From positions 1-64,000 of the forward strand of contig NZ_PVBT01000009.1 of assembly GCF_002980555.1 (NCBI RefSeq): a DNA stretch of 64,000 nucleotides, read 5' to 3'. This document shows, piece by piece, positions 54,087 to 62,612 of this stretch. This DNA comes from Phyllobacterium myrsinacearum (GTDB lineage Bacteria; Pseudomonadota; Alphaproteobacteria; Rhizobiales; Rhizobiaceae). The stretch's first letter is position 1. Each line of letters begins with the position of its first letter. The notes under the pieces are model-generated. The model did no database searches. It was given only the letters and a program-made list of their open reading frames with translations, and was not told where the DNA came from. A program made the position numbers and the translations under genes.

Positions 54087-54502
54087 TCAAGGCGCCGACT
54101 GAAACAACTCGACCAGCATTCTCTCATTGTCTCGTATGTAAGCGAAGCGATCGCCGGCATGGTTGGGGACGGAGGACGGCGGTATAACGATTTCAACACC
54201 CTTAGCCGCCAGTGCGGCTACAGTCTCTTCCAGGTCATCAACATTGAGCGCGAAATGGTTGACGCCGCCGAGTTTCAGGAATGTTTCGATTTCTTCTCGC
54301 TCGTTTGTCATGGGGCCGCACCATCGACTTGAAAGATTTCCAGCCGAGCTTCGCCGCGAACGAGCATGGCCACCTGCGCGCCAGGCAGAGTGAAACTGTA
54401 TTGATGCTCGAAGCCAAGATTATTGCGATACCAGTCTAGACTAGCCTGCAGGTCGTGGACAACGACACCGACATGATGGAGGCGAGGGACGAAATTTGCC
54501 AT
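54087..54502 (-). pseudogene. VOC (glyoxalase-fold) protein split into two overlapping frames
   Basis: The first frame (54308-54502) gives MANFVPRLHHVGVVVHDLQA to ARLEIFQVDGAAP, one beta-alpha-beta module with a metal-ligand His in LHHVGVVV. The second (54087-54311) gives GGVNHFALNVDDLEETVAAL to ERMLVELFQSAP with a His and a Glu ligand. Together they form one complete VOC domain of about 138 residues. They meet at an ATGA overlap. Adding one base at the four-G run (54312-54315) fuses them as GAAPMTNEREE. This is either a one-base frameshift or true coupled half-proteins. Confidence 0.8.
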
Positions 54503-55082
54503 GTAATTTCCCGGGTTTTAGTTTTCTCGTTCCAACTCCGGTTCGAGATACCATCGCTATTATGGTTGAGGCACTAAGTATCCTGCCGGAAACGAAGTTC
54601 GTACCTCCCAAGACAGGTCGCCCACCCCTCCTCCTCCGACGCGGTTGCAGCAACCCTTCCCACTCACGAGGAAAGGCGGGAACCGCCTTGCTTTGCACGG
54701 TCCCATTGAACGCCACTTCCGAGAGCGGCTTACGCAGGCTACGCACGCGCGTCCACGGATCCCCGGGGCAACCGGTTTTTTCGCCAGTTGCCGATGGCGA
54801 CGACACATTCGACGGGGAAACCCTCCAGAACTGCGGGATCATTTGTCGGCCCTATACGCACCTCCACCAAAGCTTCACCGCCTTCTTTTCAGGTGCGGTC
54901 GCGGCGCTCACTAGAGTTCATGGCGGCAGGTTAGTCCTGCATGTACCGGCAGCATAGTCTCCCCAAATGCGAAACTCCGTTGCAAGAGGCAGGACGGCAG
55001 GCCGATCAAGGATGTCATGGCCCATTCTGGGAAGCACCCGAAATCGGACGTTCGCCCTCGGCATACGGAAGATTGAGCGCAA
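54503..55082. other. Gene-free stretch between the split VOC gene and the SDR gene
   Basis: About 580 bases lack any frame that I can assign to a family. One open frame (54496-54957) has proline- and arginine-rich, low-quality composition. It may hold decayed sequence. Confidence 0.4.
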
Positions 55083-55823
55083 TCAGGCTATTGCGCCCGC
55101 GTCAACGGTCAGGATGGCACCCGTAATCAGGCTCGCGGCGGGACTTGCCAAAAAGACCACGGCATTCGCGATTTCGCGTGGCTCGCCGAAACGCCCCAGC
55201 GACGTGAGGCTCCGCTGGAAGTCAGCGGCCGCACCGTCCGCCGGATTTGCGTCCGTATCCACCGATCCGGGCTGCACGAGGTTTACGGTAATGCCGTTCG
55301 GGCCAAGTTCGCGCGACAGTCCGCGGGTGAAAGAGGTGAGTGCCGCCTTGGACATCGCATAAGCCGTTACGCCCGGGAAGGGAACCCGCTCGCCGAGACC
55401 CGATCCGACAGAGATAATGCGCCCGCCAGCGGAAAGATGCGGAATGACAGCCTTCGCGAACAGCACTGGCGCTCGCACGTTGACGTCCATCAGCGTTTGA
55501 TATTCAGCCACATCAAGGTCGGCGATCGCTCCGGAGTGACCGATCGCCGCGCTGTTGACGAGAATATCGAGACCGCCAAGCGCCGTGATGGCATCGCTGG
55601 CTGCGCGCGTGATCGCCTCAGGATCGGCACTGTCGGCTTGAATAGCAACCGCGCGACGCCCCGTACTCTCGATGGATTTGGCCACCGTGTCAGCTTTTTC
55701 AGCCGAGCGCTGATACGTAAACGCCACGTCAGCGCCGTTCTCGGCCAAGGCCAATGCGATCGCAGCACCGATGCCCCGCGACCCTCCGGTTACCAATGCA
55801 CGTTTCCCGTTCAGATCAATCAT
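55083..55823 (-). CDS. Short-chain dehydrogenase/reductase
   Basis: The 246-residue SDR has TGGSRGIGAAIALALAE (NAD(P) loop), ILVNSAAIGHSG, VGSGLGER and the catalytic YAMSK. The C-terminal FGEPREIANAVVFLASPAAS and ITGAILTVDAGAIA are standard classical SDR sequence. The substrate is unknown. It is followed by an enoyl-CoA hydratase gene on the same strand further on, but the gap (55824-55990) is large enough for separate transcripts. Confidence 0.9.
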   Translation of the reverse strand: MIDLNGKRALVTGGSRGIGAAIALALAENGADVAFTYQRSAEKADTVAKSIESTGRRAVAIQADSADPEAITRAASDAITALGGLDILVNSAAIGHSGAIADLDVAEYQTLMDVNVRAPVLFAKAVIPHLSAGGRIISVGSGLGERVPFPGVTAYAMSKAALTSFTRGLSRELGPNGITVNLVQPGSVDTDANPADGAAADFQRSLTSLGRFGEPREIANAVVFLASPAASLITGAILTVDAGAIA

Positions 55824-55990
55824 ATGTTCTTCCTTTTCTACGTAGTCGACCCAAGCCCAAATGGTTCGCGCAAGGTGAGACAGGCGCTCGAGCGCCTGTC
55901 TCTAACTTAATGTTCCCCATTAACGTCTTTTAGTATCGAGAAGTGCTGAACTGTGTTGCAAAGGGCGGAACGTCGGGCGAAGCCGTGGCG

Positions 55991-56824
55991 TCAAGCGCGC
56001 AGCTCACGGAGCAGACCTTCCAGATTTCGCTCGCCGTCCTTGGTCTGTGCTCCTGCCTTAAGCCCACCCCGGATAAGCTTCTCGGCTGCAGGACGTGCGA
56101 ATAGCCCCGCCCAAGCGTCGTGCTCGCGACTGAAGCCTTCCCGCAGGTTTACGGGAGGCACCGCCTTTTTAGCGGCGGCGATGACACCTTCGGGTAACGC
56201 GGCGATGTTGCGCGCCAACCGGTCGACGAAGCCATCAAGCTCGGAGGCCGGCAATGCCCGGTTGATCCAGCCATAGCGTTCCGCCGTCGCCGCATCGATG
56301 AGATCGGCGCCAAGGATCACTTCGAGGGCGCGGCCGCGCGTCATCCGTGATGACAGATACTGGGTGGCGCCGCCGCCCGGCGTGATGCCCATCAATGCCT
56401 CGCATTGGGCAAGTCCCGCCCGGCCTTCGGCAGCAAATGTCATGTCGGCCGCCGCGACGAACTCCGCGCCGCCGCCGCGTGCAAGCCCGGCGAGCTTGAC
56501 AATCGTCACCTGCGGCTGCTTTCGCAGGAGCTCGCCGAACGCCTGGAACGGGTTAAGGCCTTCCGGAGCCTCGCTGGCAATCTCGTCAAAGGCATGTGGT
56601 TCGTCGATCAATGTCATGTCGACATGGGCAATGAAGAACTCCGGGTCCGCGCTCTGGAAAACCAGCACGCGCGTGTCGGGATCATCACGAACGGAGAGAA
56701 GAAAGCGGCGAATCTCGCTCATCAATGGAACATTGAGAACGTTTACCGGCGGATTGTCGAGCGTGATTGTGGCTATACCGTCTGCCCGGGAGACCCGGAG
56801 CCGGCTGAAATCTGTGTCTGTCAT
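55991..56824 (-). CDS. Enoyl-CoA hydratase/isomerase family protein
   Basis: From ATG 56824 the product has 277 residues. The crotonase features are NPPVNVLNVPLMSEIRRFL, then AGLARGGGAEFVAAADMTF (oxyanion hole and first Glu) and LAQCEALMGITPGGGATQYL (second Glu). The C-terminus is a helical bundle. It is divergent from an HxlR-type regulator, 126 bases apart. Function in degradation of an acyl-CoA is plausible but not identified. Confidence 0.86.
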   Translation of the reverse strand: MTDTDFSRLRVSRADGIATITLDNPPVNVLNVPLMSEIRRFLLSVRDDPDTRVLVFQSADPEFFIAHVDMTLIDEPHAFDEIASEAPEGLNPFQAFGELLRKQPQVTIVKLAGLARGGGAEFVAAADMTFAAEGRAGLAQCEALMGITPGGGATQYLSSRMTRGRALEVILGADLIDAATAERYGWINRALPASELDGFVDRLARNIAALPEGVIAAAKKAVPPVNLREGFSREHDAWAGLFARPAAEKLIRGGLKAGAQTKDGERNLEGLLRELRA

Positions 56825-56950
56825 ACGTAAGGTCTCTGTTCTTCGGGAAACTATGGCCCTGATCTTCCGCGCCATTGACTCTAAAGTATTCATTGCATAC
56901 CTAGCGTCAATTACGCACCTGAAGCATCCCAGGGATGCCGGAGGATACCG

Positions 56951-57337
56951 ATGGATAAACCAACACGTGAAAATGACCCGGTCTACCGTGCCGACTGCCC
57001 GAGCCGGGTGATCCTCGACCAGATCGCGGACAAATGGTCGATGATGGTGCTGGCTGTGCTCAGCGATCCCCGGCGCTTCAATGCGATCAAACGCCGTCTC
57101 GATGGCGTAACCCAGCGCGTGCTGACCCAGACGCTACGCAAGCTGGAGCGCAACGGCATGGTGACGCGCAGGGTTCTGGACGGGCGCGTGCTCGGCGTCG
57201 AGTATGCGCTGACGCCGCTTGGGCGATCGCTGCAAGAGCCGTTCTCGATCCTGTTCGACTGGACCATCGAGAACATCGACGTGATTCAGGACTGCCAACG
57301 TAGCTTTGACGCGCGCCACGATCAGGTAACAGTTTGA
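56951..57337 (+). CDS. HxlR-family transcription regulator
   Basis: The 128-residue protein has the HxlR winged HTH: DCPSRVILDQIADKWSMMVL, with a conserved Cys near residue 17, then FNAIKRRLDGVTQRVLTQTL and LERNGMVTRRVL. It is divergent from the enoyl-CoA hydratase-like gene, which it probably controls. The Cys may sense electrophiles or redox state. Confidence 0.87.
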   Translation: MDKPTRENDPVYRADCPSRVILDQIADKWSMMVLAVLSDPRRFNAIKRRLDGVTQRVLTQTLRKLERNGMVTRRVLDGRVLGVEYALTPLGRSLQEPFSILFDWTIENIDVIQDCQRSFDARHDQVTV

Positions 57338-57395
57338 GCCACGCGCGGCAAAATGCAGGCAAACGTGCGGGTTGCCATCATTAGCGCTTTGGCCC

Positions 57396-58283
57396 TTAGT
57401 TTTCACGATCTGTTGAAAAGTCTTCAAAACACTCGACTAGCATCTCGGTGAGCACCCGTATCTTGCGTGCGGGATGCTGCCCCGGCGGCCGGATCACATA
57501 GATGCCCAATTTGGGCGGCGGATAGCGCGTCATGACCGGGACCAACACGCCGGAAGCCAGATGCTCCTTAATTAATTCTTCGGGGACACCGGCAAGACCA
57601 ATCCCGGCAAGTGCTGCAGCCACAAGAGCCACGGCATTATCGGCTTTGAAGCGGCCCTGCGGTTTCAGCGTGATGATCTTCTCCCCATCCATTGCCAGCC
57701 AGGTTTCAGTGCCCTGCATGACGACCTCGTGCGTGAGGAATTCCTCTGGCGTCTCGGGCGAGCCGTGCTTTTTGATGTAGTCGGGCGTTGCAACGTATTT
57801 GGCGGAGGTCCAGCCAACGCGTCTTGCAAGCATATTTGAGTCAGCAAGATGGCCGACCCTTATCGCGCAGTCGAACCCTTCTGCGATCAAGTCAACGAAC
57901 CGATCCGTATAGCTGGTTTGAACCTGCAACTCCGGATGGCGCTGCGCCAAGGATGCGAGCACCGGGGCAAAGTGTGTCGGACCGAATGTAAGCGGAGCTG
58001 CTATTCTTAGCCGACCGCGAAGGTCGCCGGCAGGCAATATCGCCTCCCTGGCAATGTCGATCTCGGCGCAGACTTTTGCCGCGTGTTCCCGGAAGGTGAT
58101 GCCGGCCTCGGTTAGGGCGGCGCCGCGCGTCGTGCGGGCGAGCAACTGCACGCCCAGATCCTTTTCAAGCCGAATAAGACGCCGGCTGACCATCGACTTG
58201 GAGATGCCGAGCCGCCGCGCGGCGGGAGAAACCCCGCCAGCGTCGGCAACTTCCACGAAGGTCCGCAAGTCTTCGATATCCAA
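57396..58283 (-). CDS. LysR-family regulator, paralogue B
   Basis: The 295-residue protein begins at TTG 58283 (MDIEDLRTFVEVADAGGVSP), the same N-terminus as the ATG-started paralogue at 60470, which supports this start. The HTH is AARRLGISKSMVSRRLIRLE. The inducer domain contains YTDRFVDLIAEGFDCAIRVG. It is divergent from the isochorismatase-like gene, 221 bases away. Confidence 0.88.
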   Translation of the reverse strand: MDIEDLRTFVEVADAGGVSPAARRLGISKSMVSRRLIRLEKDLGVQLLARTTRGAALTEAGITFREHAAKVCAEIDIAREAILPAGDLRGRLRIAAPLTFGPTHFAPVLASLAQRHPELQVQTSYTDRFVDLIAEGFDCAIRVGHLADSNMLARRVGWTSAKYVATPDYIKKHGSPETPEEFLTHEVVMQGTETWLAMDGEKIITLKPQGRFKADNAVALVAAALAGIGLAGVPEELIKEHLASGVLVPVMTRYPPPKLGIYVIRPPGQHPARKIRVLTEMLVECFEDFSTDREN

Positions 58284-58504
58284 ATCAACGTTCCTGTATT
58301 CACGACAGATTAGTGCTCGAATCGCTCCAATCGTATCACAAAGAGAAATAACCGGGGGCGATGTTGGCGTTCCTTCATTCGCGACACAGCTTCGCGGGAA
58401 CGGGTGCTACCGGATCATAAAAAGAAATGACAGTGTCAATTGAGGCGCCGCCTGAGGCAGCACCCATCGTTCGATAAACCCACCTCCCAGCAAAGGATGC
58501 TTCC

Positions 58505-59158
58505 ATGACCTTTCGTAACGGCCTTGATTCGCTTCTTCGTCCCGAAGACTCGGTCCTCGTTCTGATCGACCACCAGCCCTATCAGCTTGCGAACCTGAAC
58601 AGCCACGACCCGCAAGCTGTGGTCAACAGCACGACCGCGCTGGCGAAGCTGGCAAAAGCCTTCGATGTCCCGACCATTCTGACCAGTGTGATCGCGGGGC
58701 GCGGCGGTCTTCTCTTCAAGCAGATCACCGACGTATTTCCGGACCAGGAGGTCATCGACCGCACCTGGGTCAACACCTGGCAGGACGAGAACGTGGTGAA
58801 CGTCGTCAAGGCGACCGGACGCAAGCAGCTGATCATCGCCGGCCTGTGGACCGAGGTCTGCGTGGCAATGCCTGTGATCCAGGCCGCCGGCGAAGGCTGG
58901 GACGTGACCGTGATCACCGACGCGTCGGGCGGGATTTCAAAGGAATCTCACGAAGTTGCCGTCCAGCGTATGATCGCAGCCGGCGCGAACCCGATGACCG
59001 TGATGGCGCTCGCTGGTGAATGGCAACGCGATTGGGCGCGCACCGGGCATGTCGAGCAGCTGACCGAGATACTTATCCAGCACTTCGCCGGCAGCGGCAT
59101 CGCCTATCTTTGGGAGCAGCAGCTTCTCAATACGCCGGTGGCGCGCAAAACCGCCTGA
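58505..59158 (+). CDS. Isochorismatase-family cysteine hydrolase (YcaC-like)
   Basis: The 217-residue protein has the fold's catalytic Asp (VLVLIDHQPYQ, Asp22) and Cys (IIAGLWTEVCVAMPVIQAA, Cys119). ITDASGGISKESHEVAVQRM also matches YcaC-like proteins. The third catalytic residue (Lys) is not clear by eye. These enzymes hydrolyse amides or related bonds. It stands between two LysR paralogues with a downstream LLM oxidoreductase, forming a probable small catabolic unit. Confidence 0.85.
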   Translation: MTFRNGLDSLLRPEDSVLVLIDHQPYQLANLNSHDPQAVVNSTTALAKLAKAFDVPTILTSVIAGRGGLLFKQITDVFPDQEVIDRTWVNTWQDENVVNVVKATGRKQLIIAGLWTEVCVAMPVIQAAGEGWDVTVITDASGGISKESHEVAVQRMIAAGANPMTVMALAGEWQRDWARTGHVEQLTEILIQHFAGSGIAYLWEQQLLNTPVARKTA

Positions 59159-59400
59159 TCTGAATCGGCTATCGGAAAGGGGAAGGGCGTACAATCGCAA
59201 GCGTCCTCCCCGTCGCATTCATCAACGCCGGTCGACAGCGAGGCGGAGTTTACGTCGATGCCGGAGGCCGTTGTGAAGCGGTAGGGGCGGCCGCAAATGC
59301 GACGACTATCCCGCTGAGCGATATTGGGTACCGGAGGGGTTGAGCAGCGACCTCCCCTCGCGGCCACCCCCATCAACCAAAGAGTTTCGAAGGAGCCTTC

Positions 59401-60438
59401 ATGGAAATTGGTGTCGACAGCTTTGCCGCGATCCTTCCTGATCCGACCACAAGAAAGCTCCCTTCGGCGACCAACCGCATGGCCGATCTTCTTGAGGAAG
59501 TGGAGGTCGCCGACAGGGTCGGGCTCGACGTGTTCGGCATCGGCGAGCATCATCGCGCTGAATTCCTCGATTCCGCACCGGCGATCATACTTGCCGCAGC
59601 AGCGGCGCGCACCAGCCAGATTCGATTGACGAGCGCGGTAACGGTATTGAGCGCCGCCGATCCTGTAAGACTCTTCCAGGAGTTTGCGACCCTTGATCTG
59701 ATTTCCAAAGGACGCACCGAACTCGTCGTCGGCCGTGGTTCGTTCGGCGAGGCCTTTCCGCTCTTCGGCCTGGACACAAGGGCATATGACGAACTCTTCG
59801 CCGAGAAGCTCGACCTGTTCCTGAAGCTTGGCGAGACAAGCAATCCTGTCTGGGAAGGCCAATTCCGTTCGGCACTGAATGGTCAAGGCGTCTTTCCGCG
59901 GCCCCACCAGCCACGGCTGCCTCTATGGATCGGCGTCGGTGGTACGCCACAATCCTTCGCGCGTGCCGGCGCGCTCGGCCTTCCGCTGATGGTGGCGATC
60001 ATTGGGGGAACCTTTGAACGGTTTCGCCCGCTCGTCGATCTCTATCGTGAGGCCGGCATACGCGCGGGACACGGTCCCGAGAAGCTCAAGGTAGGTGTTC
60101 ACGCGATGGGCTTTGTCGGCGAGACCGACGCGGCAGCCAGGGATGCCTTCTTCCCGGGCTGGGCGCACCTGACAGCGAAGGTCGGTCGCGAGCGTGGCTG
60201 GTCGCCCCCGACGCGTCAGCAGTTCGAAGACATGGTGGGCCCTCAAGGCGCCTTTCTTATCGGCGCCCCGGCGACGGTTGCGGAAAAGATGCTTCAAGCC
60301 AGCCAGGCGCTCGGCGCCCTTTCTCGCATCACCTTTCAGATGAGCACCGCTTCTCTGGAAACGGCGGCAATGAAACGTTCAATCGAGCTTCTCGGTACCG
60401 AAGTGGCGCCAATCGTGAGGGCTGCGGGAAAGATCTGA
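59401..60438 (+). CDS. LLM-class flavin-dependent oxidoreductase, luciferase-like
   Basis: The 345-residue protein has the short luciferase-like pattern: MEIGVDSFAAILPDP, GLDVFGIGEHHRAEFLDSAP, LTSAVTVLSAADPVRLFQEF and ELVVGRGSFGEAFPLFGL. It continues with LPLWIGVGGTPQSFARAG. Members oxidise aldehydes or heterocycles with flavin. The gene precedes its LysR neighbour by 31 bases on the same strand. The substrate is unknown. Confidence 0.86.
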   Translation: MEIGVDSFAAILPDPTTRKLPSATNRMADLLEEVEVADRVGLDVFGIGEHHRAEFLDSAPAIILAAAAARTSQIRLTSAVTVLSAADPVRLFQEFATLDLISKGRTELVVGRGSFGEAFPLFGLDTRAYDELFAEKLDLFLKLGETSNPVWEGQFRSALNGQGVFPRPHQPRLPLWIGVGGTPQSFARAGALGLPLMVAIIGGTFERFRPLVDLYREAGIRAGHGPEKLKVGVHAMGFVGETDAAARDAFFPGWAHLTAKVGRERGWSPPTRQQFEDMVGPQGAFLIGAPATVAEKMLQASQALGALSRITFQMSTASLETAAMKRSIELLGTEVAPIVRAAGKI

Positions 60439-60469
60439 TCGAGAAACGAAATCGAAGCGGGGTGACGAT

Positions 60470-61360
60470 ATGGATATCGAGGATCTGCGGACATTTGTCG
60501 AAGTTGCCGATGCCTGCGGCGTTTCTCCCGCGGCCCGTCGGCTGGGGATATCGAAGTCGATGGTCAGTCGCCGTCTCATCCGGCTCGAGGGAGCCTTGGG
60601 CATCCAGCTTCTTGCACGAACGACCCGTGGTGCCGCGCTGACAGAGGCCGGGGTTACATTTCGGGAACATGCGGCAAAGGTTTGCGCCGAAATCGATGCG
60701 GCGAAAGACGAGATATTGCCGGACGATGACCTTCGCGGGCGGTTGCGCGTCGCCGTGCCACTGACATCGGGGCCGGTGCATTTTGCGCCCGTGCTTTCTC
60801 GGATGGCATGGCTTCATCCAAAGCTGCAAATACAGGCCGACTACAATGATCGCTTCGTGGATTTGATCGCAGAGGGATTTGACTGTGCGATCCGGGTCGG
60901 TGCACTGCGTGATTCGAACCTGATCGCCAGGCGAGTTGGTCAGATCTATGGGCAGTTGGTCGCAAGTCCCGAATACATCAAGATGCATGGCTCACCGGAA
61001 ACACCGGATGAGATCAGCTCTCACCACGCATTGGTGGGAGCTGAAACGTGGCGGTTCATGGATGGAGAGAAAATCGTCACCGTGCAGCCACAAGGACGGT
61101 TCAAAACCGAGAACGGCATGGCACTTGCCAATGCAGCGGCGGCCGGGCTTGGCCTTGCATGGCTTCCCAACTGTGTCACGCAACATTATCTTGCGTCCGG
61201 CGCGCTCGTACCAGTCATGACCGCATATCCACTGCCGGTCGGCACTGTCCACGTCGTGCGCCCACCCAGTCCGCATCCGGCGCAAAAGGTGCGCATCCTT
61301 TCAGAGTTGCTGATCGAATCGTTTGGGCGAAATGCGCCTGTTTGGAGTGCCGGGACATGA
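60470..61360 (+). CDS. LysR-family regulator, paralogue C
   Basis: The 296-residue protein begins at ATG 60470 (MDIEDLRTFVEVADACGVSP). The HTH AARRLGISKSMVSRRLIRLE is the same as in paralogue B over this stretch; the inducer domain (YNDRFVDLIAEGFDCAIRVG) differs more. It follows the LLM gene directly and probably regulates it or the neighbouring hydrolase genes. Confidence 0.88.
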   Translation: MDIEDLRTFVEVADACGVSPAARRLGISKSMVSRRLIRLEGALGIQLLARTTRGAALTEAGVTFREHAAKVCAEIDAAKDEILPDDDLRGRLRVAVPLTSGPVHFAPVLSRMAWLHPKLQIQADYNDRFVDLIAEGFDCAIRVGALRDSNLIARRVGQIYGQLVASPEYIKMHGSPETPDEISSHHALVGAETWRFMDGEKIVTVQPQGRFKTENGMALANAAAAGLGLAWLPNCVTQHYLASGALVPVMTAYPLPVGTVHVVRPPSPHPAQKVRILSELLIESFGRNAPVWSAGT

Positions 61361-61648
61361 CGGCCTTCACTCGCACGCTTCTCATGTTTCGAATTGGCTT
61401 GTCGCGACAGACTACGACTTACAGCCTGCAACTGAACCGCGGGCTTATGCCAGGACGCCGAGGAGATGCTTCGCATGGTCCGGGCGCTGCGCCTGCAGCT
61501 CGTCGATCTGGACTGATCCAATGAAGCGACAAGAACATCCGCGTGCCGATGATCGCCCAGAGAAGGATTCAACGACGATCGCTCACCATCGGGAAGATGG
61601 TGGCAACCCGGTCTTCCCATCCGAGAACCTAAGGAAAGCAAAGAAACC

Positions 61649-62491
61649 ATGACGGTGATTACAACGCAGGACGGCACCCGGATCTTCTACAAGGACTGGG
61701 GTTCGAAAGAAGCGCAGCCCATCATGTTCCATCACGGCTGGCCGCTCAGCGCGGACGACTGGGACAACCAAATGCTGTTCTTCCTTGGCAAGGGGTACCG
61801 AGTCGTCGCGCATGACCGGCGCGGTCATGGTCGCTCGGACCAGACCGACACAGGGAATGACATGGACACATATGCGTCCGACGTCGCGGAGCTGGTGCGG
61901 GAACTCGATCTGAAGGAGGCGGTTCACGTCGGGCACTCAACGGGTGGCGGCGAGGTGATCCGTTATGTCGCTCGCAGCGAGCCTGGCCGTGTGTCGAAGG
62001 CCGTGCTGATTGGCGCCGTGCCGCCAATCATGCTGGCAACGCCGCGTTATCGCGGCGGCCTGCCGATGCAGGTGTTGGATGGATTTCGCGAGGCGCTTCT
62101 GCGCAACCGTGCGCAGTTCTTCCTCGACGTCCCGACCGGCCCCTTTTACGGCTTCAACCGCGAAGGTGCCAAAGTCAGCGACGGACTGATCCGCAACTGG
62201 TGGCGGCAGGGCATGATGGGTGGCGCAAAGGCCCATTACGACTGCATCTCCGCCTTCTCGGAGACGGACTTCACCGAGGACCTGAAGGCCGTGTCGCAGC
62301 CGGTTCTGCTGATGCACGGCGAAGACGATCAGGTGGTCCCTATCGATGCTTCGGCCCGCAAGGCGATCGACCTCCTGCCGAACGGCACGCTGAAGACCTA
62401 TCTAGGCCTGTCGCACGGCCTGTTCGCCACGCATCCCGAAGTGATCAACGCCGATCTGCTGGCGTTCATCGAAGGTCGCGACAAGGCTTGA
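61649..62491 (+). CDS. Alpha/beta-hydrolase, non-haem haloperoxidase/esterase type
   Basis: The 280-residue protein has the catalytic triad motifs VHVGHSTGGGEVIRYV (nucleophile Ser97), LMHGEDDQVVPIDA (acid Asp) and LGLSHGLFATHPEV (His). VAHDRRGHGRSDQTDTGNDM is the oxyanion-side loop. It resembles cofactor-free chloroperoxidases and arylesterases. It probably hydrolyses esters. ATG 61649 lies 15 bases after AAGGAAAGC. The preceding 61361-61648 shows no gene. Confidence 0.88.
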   Translation: MTVITTQDGTRIFYKDWGSKEAQPIMFHHGWPLSADDWDNQMLFFLGKGYRVVAHDRRGHGRSDQTDTGNDMDTYASDVAELVRELDLKEAVHVGHSTGGGEVIRYVARSEPGRVSKAVLIGAVPPIMLATPRYRGGLPMQVLDGFREALLRNRAQFFLDVPTGPFYGFNREGAKVSDGLIRNWWRQGMMGGAKAHYDCISAFSETDFTEDLKAVSQPVLLMHGEDDQVVPIDASARKAIDLLPNGTLKTYLGLSHGLFATHPEVINADLLAFIEGRDKA

Positions 62492-62612
62492 GCGAGGTGG
62501 CGGACACCATGCCGGGCCTCGCTTCCAACTGTCAATCACGGGGTGACGGCTTATCGTCGGCCGCCCCGTCGCCCTTCGATCATGAACAACGCAAAGCAGG
62601 AAAGGCACGTAG

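Noticed and set aside
54496-54957. Open frame of 153 codons between the VOC and SDR genes
   Set aside because: The composition is Pro/Arg-rich with no family motifs, and the opposite strand has similar open frames, so it is probably not coding.
62500-62570. GC-rich inverted repeat after the alpha/beta-hydrolase gene
   Set aside because: The pairing ACGGGG/CCCCGT has a 20-base loop and no T run, too weak to call a terminator.
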